Part shown: positions 1 through 6,650 of the stretch, piece after piece
Layout of the letters: the number at the start of each line of letters is the position of its first letter
Position numbering within the stretch: position 1 is the stretch's first letter
Assembly: GCA_050698355.1 (NCBI GenBank)
Contig: JBOHBN010000288.1
Location: forward strand, 1-51,155
Length of the DNA: 51,155 nucleotides
Direction: 5' to 3'
DNA from: JBOHBN01 sp050698355
GTDB taxonomy: Bacteria; Actinomycetota; Actinomycetes; Streptosporangiales; WHST01
The notes under the pieces: model-generated
The model's input: the letters and a program-made list of their open reading frames with translations, nothing else
What the model was told of the DNA's origin: nothing
Database searches by the model: none
Made by a program: the position numbers and the translations under genes

Positions 1-7
1 GGCACGG

Positions 8-57
8 TGATCATGAAGACCTCTCCGTGCTAGGACACGGGCTATCTTTCATGATCA
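8..57. repeat. 50-bp nested palindromic element, copy 1
   Basis: Outer arms TGATCATGAA (8-17) and TTCATGATCA (48-57) are perfect inverted repeats. An inner pair, CCGTG (25-29) and CACGG (36-40), flanks a 6-nt loop. A second copy at 42291-42340 has identical outer arms, identical inner arms and the same 10-7-5-6-5-7-10 spacing, while loop and linkers differ. It lies upstream of dapB, at the end of whatever gene lies to the left. It could be a factor-independent stop without a T-run, a protein-binding palindrome or a non-autonomous mobile repeat. Confidence 0.8.
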
Positions 58-70
58 CTGCGGTTTGGCC

Positions 71-165
71 GAGTCCGGTAGGTTTGCGCGCGTCGTCCCG
101 CGACCCTGGTCGGCTACCGCGCGGTAACCGGCCAGGGTCCAGCGCGACCGGCCGGTTTCACCCAT
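71..165 (+). repeat. ~95-bp dispersed repeat, copy A
   Basis: This stretch aligns with 28441-28537. From 75 to 150 the alignment needs no gaps and roughly four of five bases match. Both copies keep the 12-bp palindrome TACCGCGCGGTA (115-126) inside a longer imperfect hairpin (about 104-138) and end in a second palindrome, ACCGGCCGGT here (147-156). It has no coding character. It may be a structured RNA leader of dapB, a protein-binding site or the remnant of a mobile repeat. No known RNA family was recognised. Confidence 0.7.
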
Positions 166-195
166 GGGGGATGGCCCTGCCAGAGTCCCGGAGTG

Positions 196-270
196 GTTAA
201 CGTGATCAACCATGACTTCACACGGGTTACAGCACGTGTGAAGGACGGGTCCAGCACGTTAACGTGATCA
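196..270 (+). promoter_or_regulatory. Likely dapB control region with repeats
   Basis: The 13-mer GTTAACGTGATCA occurs twice in direct orientation (196-208 and 258-270). Between them lies a perfect 9-bp inverted repeat, CTTCACACG (216-224) and CGTGTGAAG (235-243). The second 13-mer is part of the perfect 12-bp palindrome CACGTTAACGTG (255-266). All of this ends about 35 bp before the dapB start, as expected for an operator region. The protein that would bind is unknown. Confidence 0.5.
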
Positions 271-306
271 TTTCGGCGCCGGGGACGACACGACGGAGGG
301 CAAGTG

Positions 307-1065
307 ATGGCTGCTGGAGAGACGCGGGTCGGCGTGCTCGGCGCGTACGGCCGGATGGGCGGCGCGACGTGCGAGGCGATCGAAGCGAGTACGGACCTGG
401 AACTCGCCGCCAGGCTCGGCCGCGGTGACTCGCTCGATCCGCTGGCCGACGCGGGCGTCGATGTCGCGGTCGACTTCACCCGCCCGGATGCGGTGCTTGA
501 CAACGTTCGCTGGTGCATCGAGCACGGCATGCACGTGGTGGTCGGCACGTCGGGGTTCGACGACGACCGGCTGGCGGCCGTACGCGGGTGGCTCGGATCG
601 GCGCCGGGTGTTGGCGTGCTCGTCGCGCCGAACTTCAGCGTGGGCGCCGTGCTGATGATGCGGTTCGCCGCGCAGGCGGCCGCGCTGTTCGACTCGGTCG
701 AGGTGGTGGAGCTGCACCACCCGGGCAAGGCGGACGCGCCGAGCGGCACCGCCCGCCGTACCGCGGAGCTGGTCGCCGCCCGCCGCCGCGACGCGGGCGC
801 CGACCCGGCGCCGGACGCGACCCGCGACCAGCTCGCCGGCGCGCGTGGCGCGACCGTCGACGGCGTACCGGTCCACTCGGTACGCATGGCCGGCCTGGTC
901 GCGCACCAGGAGGTGCTGCTCGGCGGGCACGGCGAGACCCTCACCATCCGGCACGACTCGCTCGACCGCGCCTCGTTCATGCCCGGCGTCCTGCTCGGCG
1001 TGCGCCGCGTGCGGGAGACACCCGGTCTCACCGTCGGCCTGGAAGCGTTCCTCGACCTCGACTGA
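307..1065 (+). CDS. dapB: 4-hydroxy-tetrahydrodipicolinate reductase
   Basis: DapB reduces 4-hydroxy-tetrahydrodipicolinate with NAD(P)H in the cytoplasm, in the diaminopimelate/lysine pathway. The 252-aa product fits the family length. Visible signatures are the N-terminal Rossmann motif GAYGRMG, the conserved APNFSVGAVLMM stretch, and the substrate-binding/catalytic segment ELHHPGKADAPSGTA with its His-His and Lys. A GTG at 304 directly precedes the ATG at 307. The Shine-Dalgarno GGAGGG (295-300) lies 6 nt from the ATG and only 3 nt from the GTG, so ATG 307 is preferred. No other lysine gene is adjacent. The gene converges on the GH43-like gene with 19 bp between the stops. Confidence 0.93.
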   Translation: MAAGETRVGVLGAYGRMGGATCEAIEASTDLELAARLGRGDSLDPLADAGVDVAVDFTRPDAVLDNVRWCIEHGMHVVVGTSGFDDDRLAAVRGWLGSAPGVGVLVAPNFSVGAVLMMRFAAQAAALFDSVEVVELHHPGKADAPSGTARRTAELVAARRRDAGADPAPDATRDQLAGARGATVDGVPVHSVRMAGLVAHQEVLLGGHGETLTIRHDSLDRASFMPGVLLGVRRVRETPGLTVGLEAFLDLD

Positions 1066-1084
1066 CGAGTTCCGTCCGCTCAGG

Positions 1085-1849
1085 TCAGCGATACACGCGA
1101 AGGTAGTCGAACCGGGCGGTAGCAGGTCCGTGCTCCTTCGTGGTCTCCGGCAGCGAGCCCTGCGACACCAGGCCGATACGCGGTTCCGCGTCCGCGGGCA
1201 GTGTCCAGGTCAGGCCCCATGTCCAGTGCTCGCCGTCGGTGCTCGACCCGGCGCGGAAGCGGTGCTCGCCGGTTTTCGGGTCGATCGTGTGGTGCAGCCG
1301 CAGCCAGGCCGTGTCACCGGGCGGACCGACGAGGCCACCGCCCCACGACCGGCGTCCCTCGAACACGGTCTCCTTGCCGAACTCCACGATGCGGGTGTGC
1401 CCGACCGCGACGTGGTCGAACCCCTGCTCGCTCGCCTTGGTGTTCTGAACGGTGAAGTAGAGCAGGTACCGGCCGTTCAGGTACCTGATGTCACGCGCCC
1501 AGAAACCGGTGCCCTTCGCCGCGTACGGCGGCTCGTGACCTGACGCAAAGAACGGGCCCACCTTGCGCCAGTGCACCAGGTCATCGGACGCCGCGATCTT
1601 CGACCGGTCATTCCGGGTGCCCTGCTCGTCGTACGGGCCGCCCGTCGCGTACGCGTACCAGGTGCCGTCCTTGCCGCGCATGATCGCCGGGTCGGGGAAG
1701 TCGATCGAGTACCCCTTGGTCACCGGGTTGGTGTACGTCGACGCGCTCGTGGCGCGTTCGGACCGAGCTCCGGCTGCGCTGCCCGGTGTTGCGGAGACGG
1801 CGAGGCCCAGCATGGACACCGATCTGACGAGTACCTGCCTGCCCGGCAT
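1085..1849 (-). CDS. GH43-like secreted glycosidase, internally deleted
   Basis: The 254-aa product starts with a basic, hydrophobic export signal (about residues 1-27), then has the first part of a GH43-type five-bladed propeller: YTNPV, then DFPDPAIMR with its catalytic-type Asp, then DGTWYAYAT. From about residue 150 it becomes a concanavalin-like C-terminal domain (WLRLHHTIDP to RFDYLRVYR). Full-length relatives have some 150-200 more residues of propeller in between. The join near VGHTRIVEFGKETV keeps the frame, so this looks like an in-frame internal deletion. The later acidic residues of a GH43 active site would be lost, so arabinanase/xylosidase activity is doubtful. ATG 1849 has AGAGG 5 nt upstream. 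A LacI-type operator lies at 1891-1906. Confidence 0.7.
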   Translation of the reverse strand: MPGRQVLVRSVSMLGLAVSATPGSAAGARSERATSASTYTNPVTKGYSIDFPDPAIMRGKDGTWYAYATGGPYDEQGTRNDRSKIAASDDLVHWRKVGPFFASGHEPPYAAKGTGFWARDIRYLNGRYLLYFTVQNTKASEQGFDHVAVGHTRIVEFGKETVFEGRRSWGGGLVGPPGDTAWLRLHHTIDPKTGEHRFRAGSSTDGEHWTWGLTWTLPADAEPRIGLVSQGSLPETTKEHGPATARFDYLRVYR

Positions 1850-1890
1850 CGCTGCCTCTCAGGGTCGCTCAGCAGCATCCAACCCGGGGA

Positions 1891-1906
1891 TTTGCAACGT
1901 TGTAAA
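1891..1906 (-). promoter_or_regulatory. LacI-type operator upstream of GH43-like gene
   Basis: TTTGCAACGTTGTAAA is a 16-bp near-perfect palindrome (one mismatched pair) centred on CG, the classic form of LacI/GalR-family sugar-regulator operators. It lies about 42 bp upstream of the GH43-like start. No lacI-like gene occurs in the window, so the regulator would act in trans. Confidence 0.6.
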
Positions 1907-1972
1907 GAGACCACCACGGAGCGCCTACGGTTCCTTCGGCGTACGACTCCACTGCGTGACCATGCGTAGCGG

Positions 1973-2665
1973 TCAGGTCAGCCCGGTCTCCGCGGTGTCG
2001 CGGTAGGCGGCGAGGAAGACGTGTACAGCCGCGCGCGCGATTCGGTCCCGCTCGGGCGCGCTGGGTTTGTCCTCCGGGCAGAACAGGGCCCTGTCCTGGG
2101 CAATGGCGAGAGCGAGGTAGGCGAACTGGCTCGCGGCGAGCTTCGGGTCGTCCATCTGGAGCAGGCCGCGGTCGGCATGGGTCCGCAGCGCTGCCGCGAT
2201 CACGTCGATGCCCCGCGCGGGGGCACGCTCGTAGTAACTGCGCGCCAGTGCGGGGAAGCGGTCGGCTTCGGCGATGACCAGCCTGCGCAACGCGAGCACG
2301 TGCGGTTGCAGGACCGCGTCCAGGTAGTGCCGCGCGAGCTCGGTCAGCAACCGTTCCAGCTCGTCGTTGGTGCCGACGTTGGTGCGGTCGAGTACGCCGG
2401 TCAGTTCGGTGATGATCTGGTCGGAGTTGTCGGCGACGCCGAGCACGATGTCGGAGAACAGTTGCTCCTTGTCGGCGAAGTTCTTGTACACCGTCTGCTT
2501 GGACACCGCCGCTCTCGCAGCGACCTCATCCATGCTGGTGCCCTGGTAGCCGTTGCGCAGGAAGAGCGCGGTTGCCGCCTCGATGATCGCCCGGCGCTTG
2601 CGGGCTGAGCGTCCTTCCTGGGCTGGATTCGACCGGCTCGCCAGCCGTGGTGACGTCTGTTCCAC
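1973..2665 (-). CDS. TetR/AcrR family transcriptional regulator
   Basis: A 230-aa cytoplasmic DNA-binding repressor. The N-terminal helix-turn-helix domain (about residues 20-70) shows RRAIIEAATALFLRNGYQGT, MDEVAARAAVSKQTVYKNF and DKEQLF, typical of TetR. The rest is an all-helical ligand-binding domain of the expected length. The GTG at 2665 is chosen because AGGAGG (2673-2678, minus strand) lies 7 nt upstream. An in-frame ATG at 2800 would run through the operator region and into the divergent gene. It is divergent from the DUF998/YdeI pair at 2761, and two near-identical palindrome halves between them are its probable operators. The effector is unknown. Confidence 0.9.
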   Translation of the reverse strand: MEQTSPRLASRSNPAQEGRSARKRRAIIEAATALFLRNGYQGTSMDEVAARAAVSKQTVYKNFADKEQLFSDIVLGVADNSDQIITELTGVLDRTNVGTNDELERLLTELARHYLDAVLQPHVLALRRLVIAEADRFPALARSYYERAPARGIDVIAAALRTHADRGLLQMDDPKLAASQFAYLALAIAQDRALFCPEDKPSAPERDRIARAAVHVFLAAYRDTAETGLT

Positions 2666-2686
2666 GGATGAACCTCCTGTCACGAC

Positions 2687-2734
2687 AGTACTAGACGGCA
2701 CAGTACCGATCCGAGTACTGTACCGTTCAGTACT
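2687..2734. promoter_or_regulatory. Paired inverted operators for TetR (1973-2665)
   Basis: Two 20-bp elements (2687-2706 and 2715-2734) are reverse complements of each other at about 17 of 20 positions. Each carries AGTACT/GTACTG half-sites; the second reads GTACTGTACCGTTCAGTACT. They lie between the start codons of the divergent TetR and DUF998-like genes, so occupancy would repress both directions. Confidence 0.65.
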
Positions 2735-2760
2735 ACGTTCGGGACGTGAGGGAACCGTAA

Positions 2761-3036
2761 ATGACTCAACAGCAGGCTGCCGGGGCGTGGGTAACTGCAC
2801 CAGCCGTCTGCGATCGGCGGACCCGGATCACCAAGAGCTTGCTCGGCTACGGAGTGCTGGCCGGCCCGGTGTACGTCCTTGTCGCCGGGACGCCGGAGGG
2901 AGCGGCCGCGATGAGTCGGCACGGGCTGGGGCACCTGATCGTTGGTGCCATCGGGTTCATGGCACTTATCGCGGCGGGTGCGGTGTTCGCCCGCCGGTTC
3001 ACTGCCACCGGACAGCGGACGGGGGCAGTCCGATGA
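2761..3036 (+). CDS. Shortened DUF998-type membrane protein
   Basis: A 91-aa protein with two predicted membrane segments: around residues 26-42 (LLGYGVLAGPVYVLVAG) and 60-78. The first resembles the start of DUF998 proteins. The following GTPEGAAAMSRHGLGHL and the FMALIAAGAVFARRF helix resemble a segment that lies some 100 residues further on in full-length (about 200-aa) members. The gene therefore looks internally deleted, in frame, and also lacks the last membrane helices. It may be a decayed gene or a residual small membrane protein. The ATG has GAGGGAA upstream. Its stop overlaps the next start (ATGA), and its promoter lies in the TetR operator region. Confidence 0.6.
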   Translation: MTQQQAAGAWVTAPAVCDRRTRITKSLLGYGVLAGPVYVLVAGTPEGAAAMSRHGLGHLIVGAIGFMALIAAGAVFARRFTATGQRTGAVR

Positions 3037-3485
3037 GGTTCCGCACCACGGTGGAGCTGGGCGGCAAGACCGCTACCGGCATGCCGGTGCCGGACGACGT
3101 CGTCGTCGCGCTCCAGGGCGGAAAGCGGCCCGCGGTACGGATTACGGTCGGCGGACACACGTACCGAACGACCATCGCGTCGATGGGCGGCCGGTTCCTG
3201 GTGCCGCTCAGCGCGGAGAACCGTTCAGCCGCCGGCGTCCACGCCGGAGACGAAGTCGACGTGACGGTCGAACTGGATACCGCACCGCGCGAGGTCGCCG
3301 TTCCCGATGACCTGGCCGAGGCACTCGCGCAAGATGCGGCCGCCCGGGAGTTCTTCGAGGGCCTGGCGTTCCCCTACCGCAAGGAGTGGGTGCGGTGGAT
3401 CACCGAGGCCAAGAAGGCCGAAACCCGTGCCACGCGCGTCACGAAGGCCGTCGAGGCGCTGCGTGCAGGCAAACGTACCCACTGA
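3033..3485 (+). CDS. YdeI/OmpD-associated-like protein (DUF1905)
   Basis: A 150-aa soluble protein of two parts. The N-terminal DUF1905 beta domain has MRFRTTVELGGKTATGMPVP and ends in GDEVDVTVELDTAPREV. The C-terminal YdeI-like helical segment (about residues 95-148) has PDDLAEAL, FEGLAFPYRKEWVRWI and the basic AKKAETRATR stretch. The biochemical role of the family is not established. The ATG overlaps the preceding stop by 4 nt, so it is co-transcribed with the DUF998-like gene and probably under the same TetR control. It converges with the MFS gene 27 bp downstream. Confidence 0.8.
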   Translation: MRFRTTVELGGKTATGMPVPDDVVVALQGGKRPAVRITVGGHTYRTTIASMGGRFLVPLSAENRSAAGVHAGDEVDVTVELDTAPREVAVPDDLAEALAQDAAAREFFEGLAFPYRKEWVRWITEAKKAETRATRVTKAVEALRAGKRTH

Positions 3486-3512
3486 CCCTCCCTTCGCAGT
3501 GCCATTGAGCGA

Positions 3513-4856
3513 CTACAACGGCTGGCGCAGTGCCCCGGCCTCCTGCACGTCGCCGGAGTGTGTAGCTGTTTCGGCGATCCAGCGGCGGGCGCAGAGCAGC
3601 GTGATGACGAGCGTCAGCAGGGCTGCGGCGACGAGGTACGAGGAGAAGAGGGTGGACGTGCCGGAGACGCTGTTCAGCCAGACCGCGACGAGCGGTGCCG
3701 TGCCGCCGAGGATGGACTGGGCCAGGTTGTACGACAGGCCGCCTGCCGTCACGCGGATGTGCGCCGGGAAGATCTGGCTCACCGCGACGAGCGACGGTAC
3801 CGCCATCACACCCTTGCAGAGTCCCAAGAGCGCGGCGCCGGCGAACGCGCCGACGAGGCCGGACCCGGCGAGGAGGAAACCCGGTACGACGCCTATCGCG
3901 ACGACAAGAGACCCGACGATGGTGGCGCGACGCAGGCCGATCCGGTCTGCGATCGGGGCGTAGAGCAGCACGAAGACGATGATCATCACCGAGGCGACGG
4001 TGTTGGCCGCGTACGCCTGCGTGTTCGACAGTGCATCGTTGTGCTTGAGGAACGTCGCCAGGTACGACGTCAGCGTCGCGGAGATGATCGCCCAGGTGCT
4101 GAGGAAGCCGATGAAGGTGAGGATGCGGCCCCAGTAGCTGCGCAACGCCTCGACCAGCGGCAGCCGCGGCGCCTCCCGCTTGCGTTCCTGTTCGCGCTGC
4201 AGCTCGACGAACTCCGGCCCCTCCTCGGTCCTGCGGCGCAGGTACAGGCCGATCGCGCCCATCGGCAAGGCGAGCCAGAACAGTGCTCGCCAGCCCCAGG
4301 TTTCGTACGCGCCGCTCGGCAGGGTCGCGGACAGCGTCGTGGCGAGCAGCGAGCCGACGAGGAAACCGGTGAACGTCATCGCGATGAGCGAGCCGACCGC
4401 GGTCGCCTTCCGGCCGCGCGCGCCGTGCTCGTAGACGAACGAGATGGCGGTCGAGTACTCGCCGCCAGTGCCGAGGCTCTGCACGAGACGCATCAGAAGG
4501 AGCAGCGCCGGCGCGGCGAAGCCGATGATCCCGTACGTGGGGATGCACCCGATGAGCGCCGTGCCGACGCAGGTGACGATGATCGTGATCGACAGGGCCC
4601 GCTTGCGGCCGAACTTGTCGCCGATGTGGCCGAAGACGGCGCTGCCGATCGGGCGGGTCAGGTACGAGATCGCGAAAATCGCGTACGCACTCATCAGCCC
4701 GACGAACTCGCTGCCCGGAGGGAAGAACTCCTTGGCGATTATCGTGGCGACGATGCCGTAGATGCCCCAGTCGTACCACTCGACGAAGTTGCCTGCGGAC
4801 GCCGCTACCAGTGTGCGGCGGCGTTCCGATCGGGGTATGGGTCGGTCATTGTTCAT
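3513..4856 (-). CDS. MFS transporter, metabolite:H+ symporter type
   Basis: A 447-aa inner-membrane protein with about 12 hydrophobic segments. The N-terminus NFVEWYDWGIYG, the loop GHIGDKFGRKRAL (about residues 76-88) and RLVQSLGTGGEYSTA are hallmarks of the metabolite:H+ symporter group (ShiA, KgtP, ProP relatives), which import dicarboxylates, aromatic acids or betaines. Its start overlaps the end of the Ldh2 dehydrogenase gene by 11 nt, so both belong to one operon led by the HD protein. That pairing suggests uptake of the 2-hydroxy acid oxidised by the dehydrogenase. The substrate cannot be read from the sequence. Confidence 0.88.
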   Translation of the reverse strand: MNNDRPIPRSERRRTLVAASAGNFVEWYDWGIYGIVATIIAKEFFPPGSEFVGLMSAYAIFAISYLTRPIGSAVFGHIGDKFGRKRALSITIIVTCVGTALIGCIPTYGIIGFAAPALLLLMRLVQSLGTGGEYSTAISFVYEHGARGRKATAVGSLIAMTFTGFLVGSLLATTLSATLPSGAYETWGWRALFWLALPMGAIGLYLRRRTEEGPEFVELQREQERKREAPRLPLVEALRSYWGRILTFIGFLSTWAIISATLTSYLATFLKHNDALSNTQAYAANTVASVMIIVFVLLYAPIADRIGLRRATIVGSLVVAIGVVPGFLLAGSGLVGAFAGAALLGLCKGVMAVPSLVAVSQIFPAHIRVTAGGLSYNLAQSILGGTAPLVAVWLNSVSGTSTLFSSYLVAAALLTLVITLLCARRWIAETATHSGDVQEAGALRQPL

Positions 4857-5973
4857 GCTCGCCGCTGCTTTCGGTCACTGCCGGCATGGGTACGCCGAAC
4901 CGTTCGGCGAGCTTGCCCAAGTCGGCCAGAACCACTTCCCGTAGTGGGATCCCGCTTCTCTGCGAACGCTCCCGCGCCTGCTCCTCGACGTCACCCGGCG
5001 CGTGGACGCCGTCGACATCCGGTGCGGGTTCGCTGGCGCGTACGTGGTCGGCGATCGCGGTCGCACGCCGGCGGACCTCAGGAGCGTCATCGAACACGCC
5101 GGCATCGATGGCGAGGTAGAAGTTCCCTACGGTGACGTCCAGGTCGGCTTTCCCCGCGTTGCCCTGCGCGCCGGTGAGGCCGGAGAGCGCGATGTTCCTG
5201 GTGAGGTTGGCGCCCGTGAGGCCGGAGGCCAGCATCTCCACCATGAGCGACAGTGCCGAGCCTTTGTGGCCGCCGCTGGCGAGGACCCCTCCGGCCAGCG
5301 CGGCGGCGGGATCGCGGGTCGGGTGGCCGTCCTCGTCGACCGCCCAGTCCTCGGGTATGGACTCGTCCGCGTCGAGCGCGAGCCTGATGCGTCCGCGAGA
5401 CGACATCGACTGCGCCATGTCGAGCACGAGCTCGGGATGCTCAGATCCGGGGCTGGCGAACGATATCGGGCTGTTCCCGATGCGCGGGCCGCGTCCGCCG
5501 AACGGCACGACCGACGGCGACGTGCTGCTCACCGCGAACGCCAGGCATCCGCGATCCGCGGCATGCCTGGTGTAGAAACCGGCGGCGCCGAAGTGTGCCA
5601 CCGACGTCACGCCGGCGATGGCGACGCCTGCCGTACGCGCCTTCTGCACGATCCGGTCGACGGTACGGATGCCCACCGGCGCACCGAACCCGCGGTCCGC
5701 GTCGACGAGCAGGAAGGCCGGTCCCTCGGTGACATCGCGCTCGTCGGGGCGGGGGTTGACCTGGCCGGACTCGAGCTGGGCGACGTACGGTGCGAGGCGG
5801 TTGACCCCGTGGGTAGGGATGCCGCTCGCGTCGGCGTCCACCAGCGAACGTGCCGTCAACACGGCGTCGGGCTGCCGCATCCCGGCATGGACGAAGACGT
5901 CCTCGGCGAAGCGTGTGAGGTCTGCGCCCGAGGCGAGGAAACGCCCGGCGCTCTTGGCTTCCTGACCCGCCAT
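4846..5973 (-). CDS. Ldh2/malate dehydrogenase-family oxidoreductase
   Basis: A 375-aa NAD(P)-dependent 2-hydroxyacid dehydrogenase (or imine reductase) of the Ldh2/MDH2 superfamily, which covers malate, sulfolactate, ureidoglycolate and piperideine-2-carboxylate enzymes. Family signatures are GIPTHGVNRLAPYV, VAHFGAAGFYTRHA, GNSPISFASPG, LVLDMAQS and GGHKGSALSLMVE. The C-terminus ends with the usual ERSQRSGIPL stretch. The ATG at 5973 starts 2 nt after the HD-protein stop, so translation is probably coupled. An upstream open frame running through the HD gene is a shadow. The substrate is unknown, but the MHS transporter next to it points to an imported hydroxy acid. Confidence 0.88.
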   Translation of the reverse strand: MAGQEAKSAGRFLASGADLTRFAEDVFVHAGMRQPDAVLTARSLVDADASGIPTHGVNRLAPYVAQLESGQVNPRPDERDVTEGPAFLLVDADRGFGAPVGIRTVDRIVQKARTAGVAIAGVTSVAHFGAAGFYTRHAADRGCLAFAVSSTSPSVVPFGGRGPRIGNSPISFASPGSEHPELVLDMAQSMSSRGRIRLALDADESIPEDWAVDEDGHPTRDPAAALAGGVLASGGHKGSALSLMVEMLASGLTGANLTRNIALSGLTGAQGNAGKADLDVTVGNFYLAIDAGVFDDAPEVRRRATAIADHVRASEPAPDVDGVHAPGDVEEQARERSQRSGIPLREVVLADLGKLAERFGVPMPAVTESSGEHEQ

Positions 5974-5975
5974 GG

Positions 5976-6554
5976 TCAGCCCCGCCTCTTGCAGAACAGC
6001 GTCCGGCCCGCGTCGAGTAGCTGGACGTCGGAGTCGACGAAGTCCGCGTAGTGCACGATGACTGCCTCCTGAGTCTGCGGAACGACGGCCGACAACGGTG
6101 TGTGCGCGATGACACCGTGGATGAGGTCGTCTCCAAGACCCGCCTCGGCCATCCAGTGCGCCCCCAGAAACCCGTGCTGGTACAGCCGGCCGGTGCGCGA
6201 TGGCCGGGCGCCATCCGCCGCCTGCTCGAACTCGTGCACCTTCGATACGTCGTGCAGCAGCGCGATGGCGAGCACCGCATCCATATCGATCGCAATGTCG
6301 TGCGCACTGTGCTCGACGTCGGCGATACGCGCGGCGATCTGTGTCACCGCGCGGGTGTGGGTGACCAGCGTGCGCTTCTCGGGCAGCTCGGGGCTCTTGG
6401 GCACATCGGCGAGCGCGTCCCAGGCGCTCGATTCCCATGCCCGACACCAGATGGACGTCACCGCACCGCGTAGCGCCCCGTCCTCGATCTGCTCGATCTC
6501 GGGCAGCAGTTCCAGCACGGTCGAGTTCGCTCGCTCCGGCAACCTAAACCCCAA
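5976..6554 (-). CDS. HD-domain hydrolase
   Basis: A 192-aa HD-superfamily protein. The metal site is spelled by TLVTHTRAVTQIA (first His), ALLHDVSKVHEF (the His-Asp pair), and HGFLGAHWMAEAGLGDDLIHGVIAHTP; such proteins hydrolyse phosphate esters or nucleotides. The function here is unknown, but it leads the Ldh2/MHS operon. No Shine-Dalgarno precedes the TTG at 6554. Instead a TAGTGT -10 box (6561-6566, minus strand) ends 6 nt upstream, so the message may be leaderless. A GTG at 6518 would drop 12 residues and is an alternative start. The -10 lies inside the nested inverted repeat shared with the GntR gene. Confidence 0.75.
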   Translation of the reverse strand: MGFRLPERANSTVLELLPEIEQIEDGALRGAVTSIWCRAWESSAWDALADVPKSPELPEKRTLVTHTRAVTQIAARIADVEHSAHDIAIDMDAVLAIALLHDVSKVHEFEQAADGARPSRTGRLYQHGFLGAHWMAEAGLGDDLIHGVIAHTPLSAVVPQTQEAVIVHYADFVDSDVQLLDAGRTLFCKRRG

Positions 6555-6587
6555 CTGTCGACACTACCGGCGTGTCCGGCCGACAGT
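6554..6587. promoter_or_regulatory. Nested inverted repeats, likely GntR operator
   Basis: Outer arms ACTGTCG (6554-6560) and CGACAGT (6581-6587) enclose inner arms GACAC (6560-6564) and GTGTC (6572-6576). The left part, ACTGTCGACACT, is itself a near-palindrome of the ACTGT-NN-ACA type also seen at 29528-29539. The site covers the -10 of the leftward HD/Ldh2/MHS operon and lies just upstream of the rightward GntR promoter. Confidence 0.55.
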
Positions 6588-6615
6588 AGCCCGCTCTGTG
6601 CCGATGCACAAGGCG

Positions 6616-6644
6616 TTGTGGCGACACTTTACGGGCGGTACGCT
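6616..6644 (+). promoter_or_regulatory. Promoter of GntR gene, leaderless
   Basis: TTGTGG (6616-6621), a 17-bp spacer and TACGCT (6639-6644) form a good -35/-10 pair. The GTG at 6651 starts 6 nt after the -10, so transcription should begin at or beside the start codon. No Shine-Dalgarno is visible. Confidence 0.6.
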
Positions 6645-6650
6645 CCACCC

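Noticed and set aside
2668..2800. Longer TetR start at 2800
   Set aside because: It would translate through the paired operators and into the divergent gene. The GTG at 2665 has an ideal Shine-Dalgarno.
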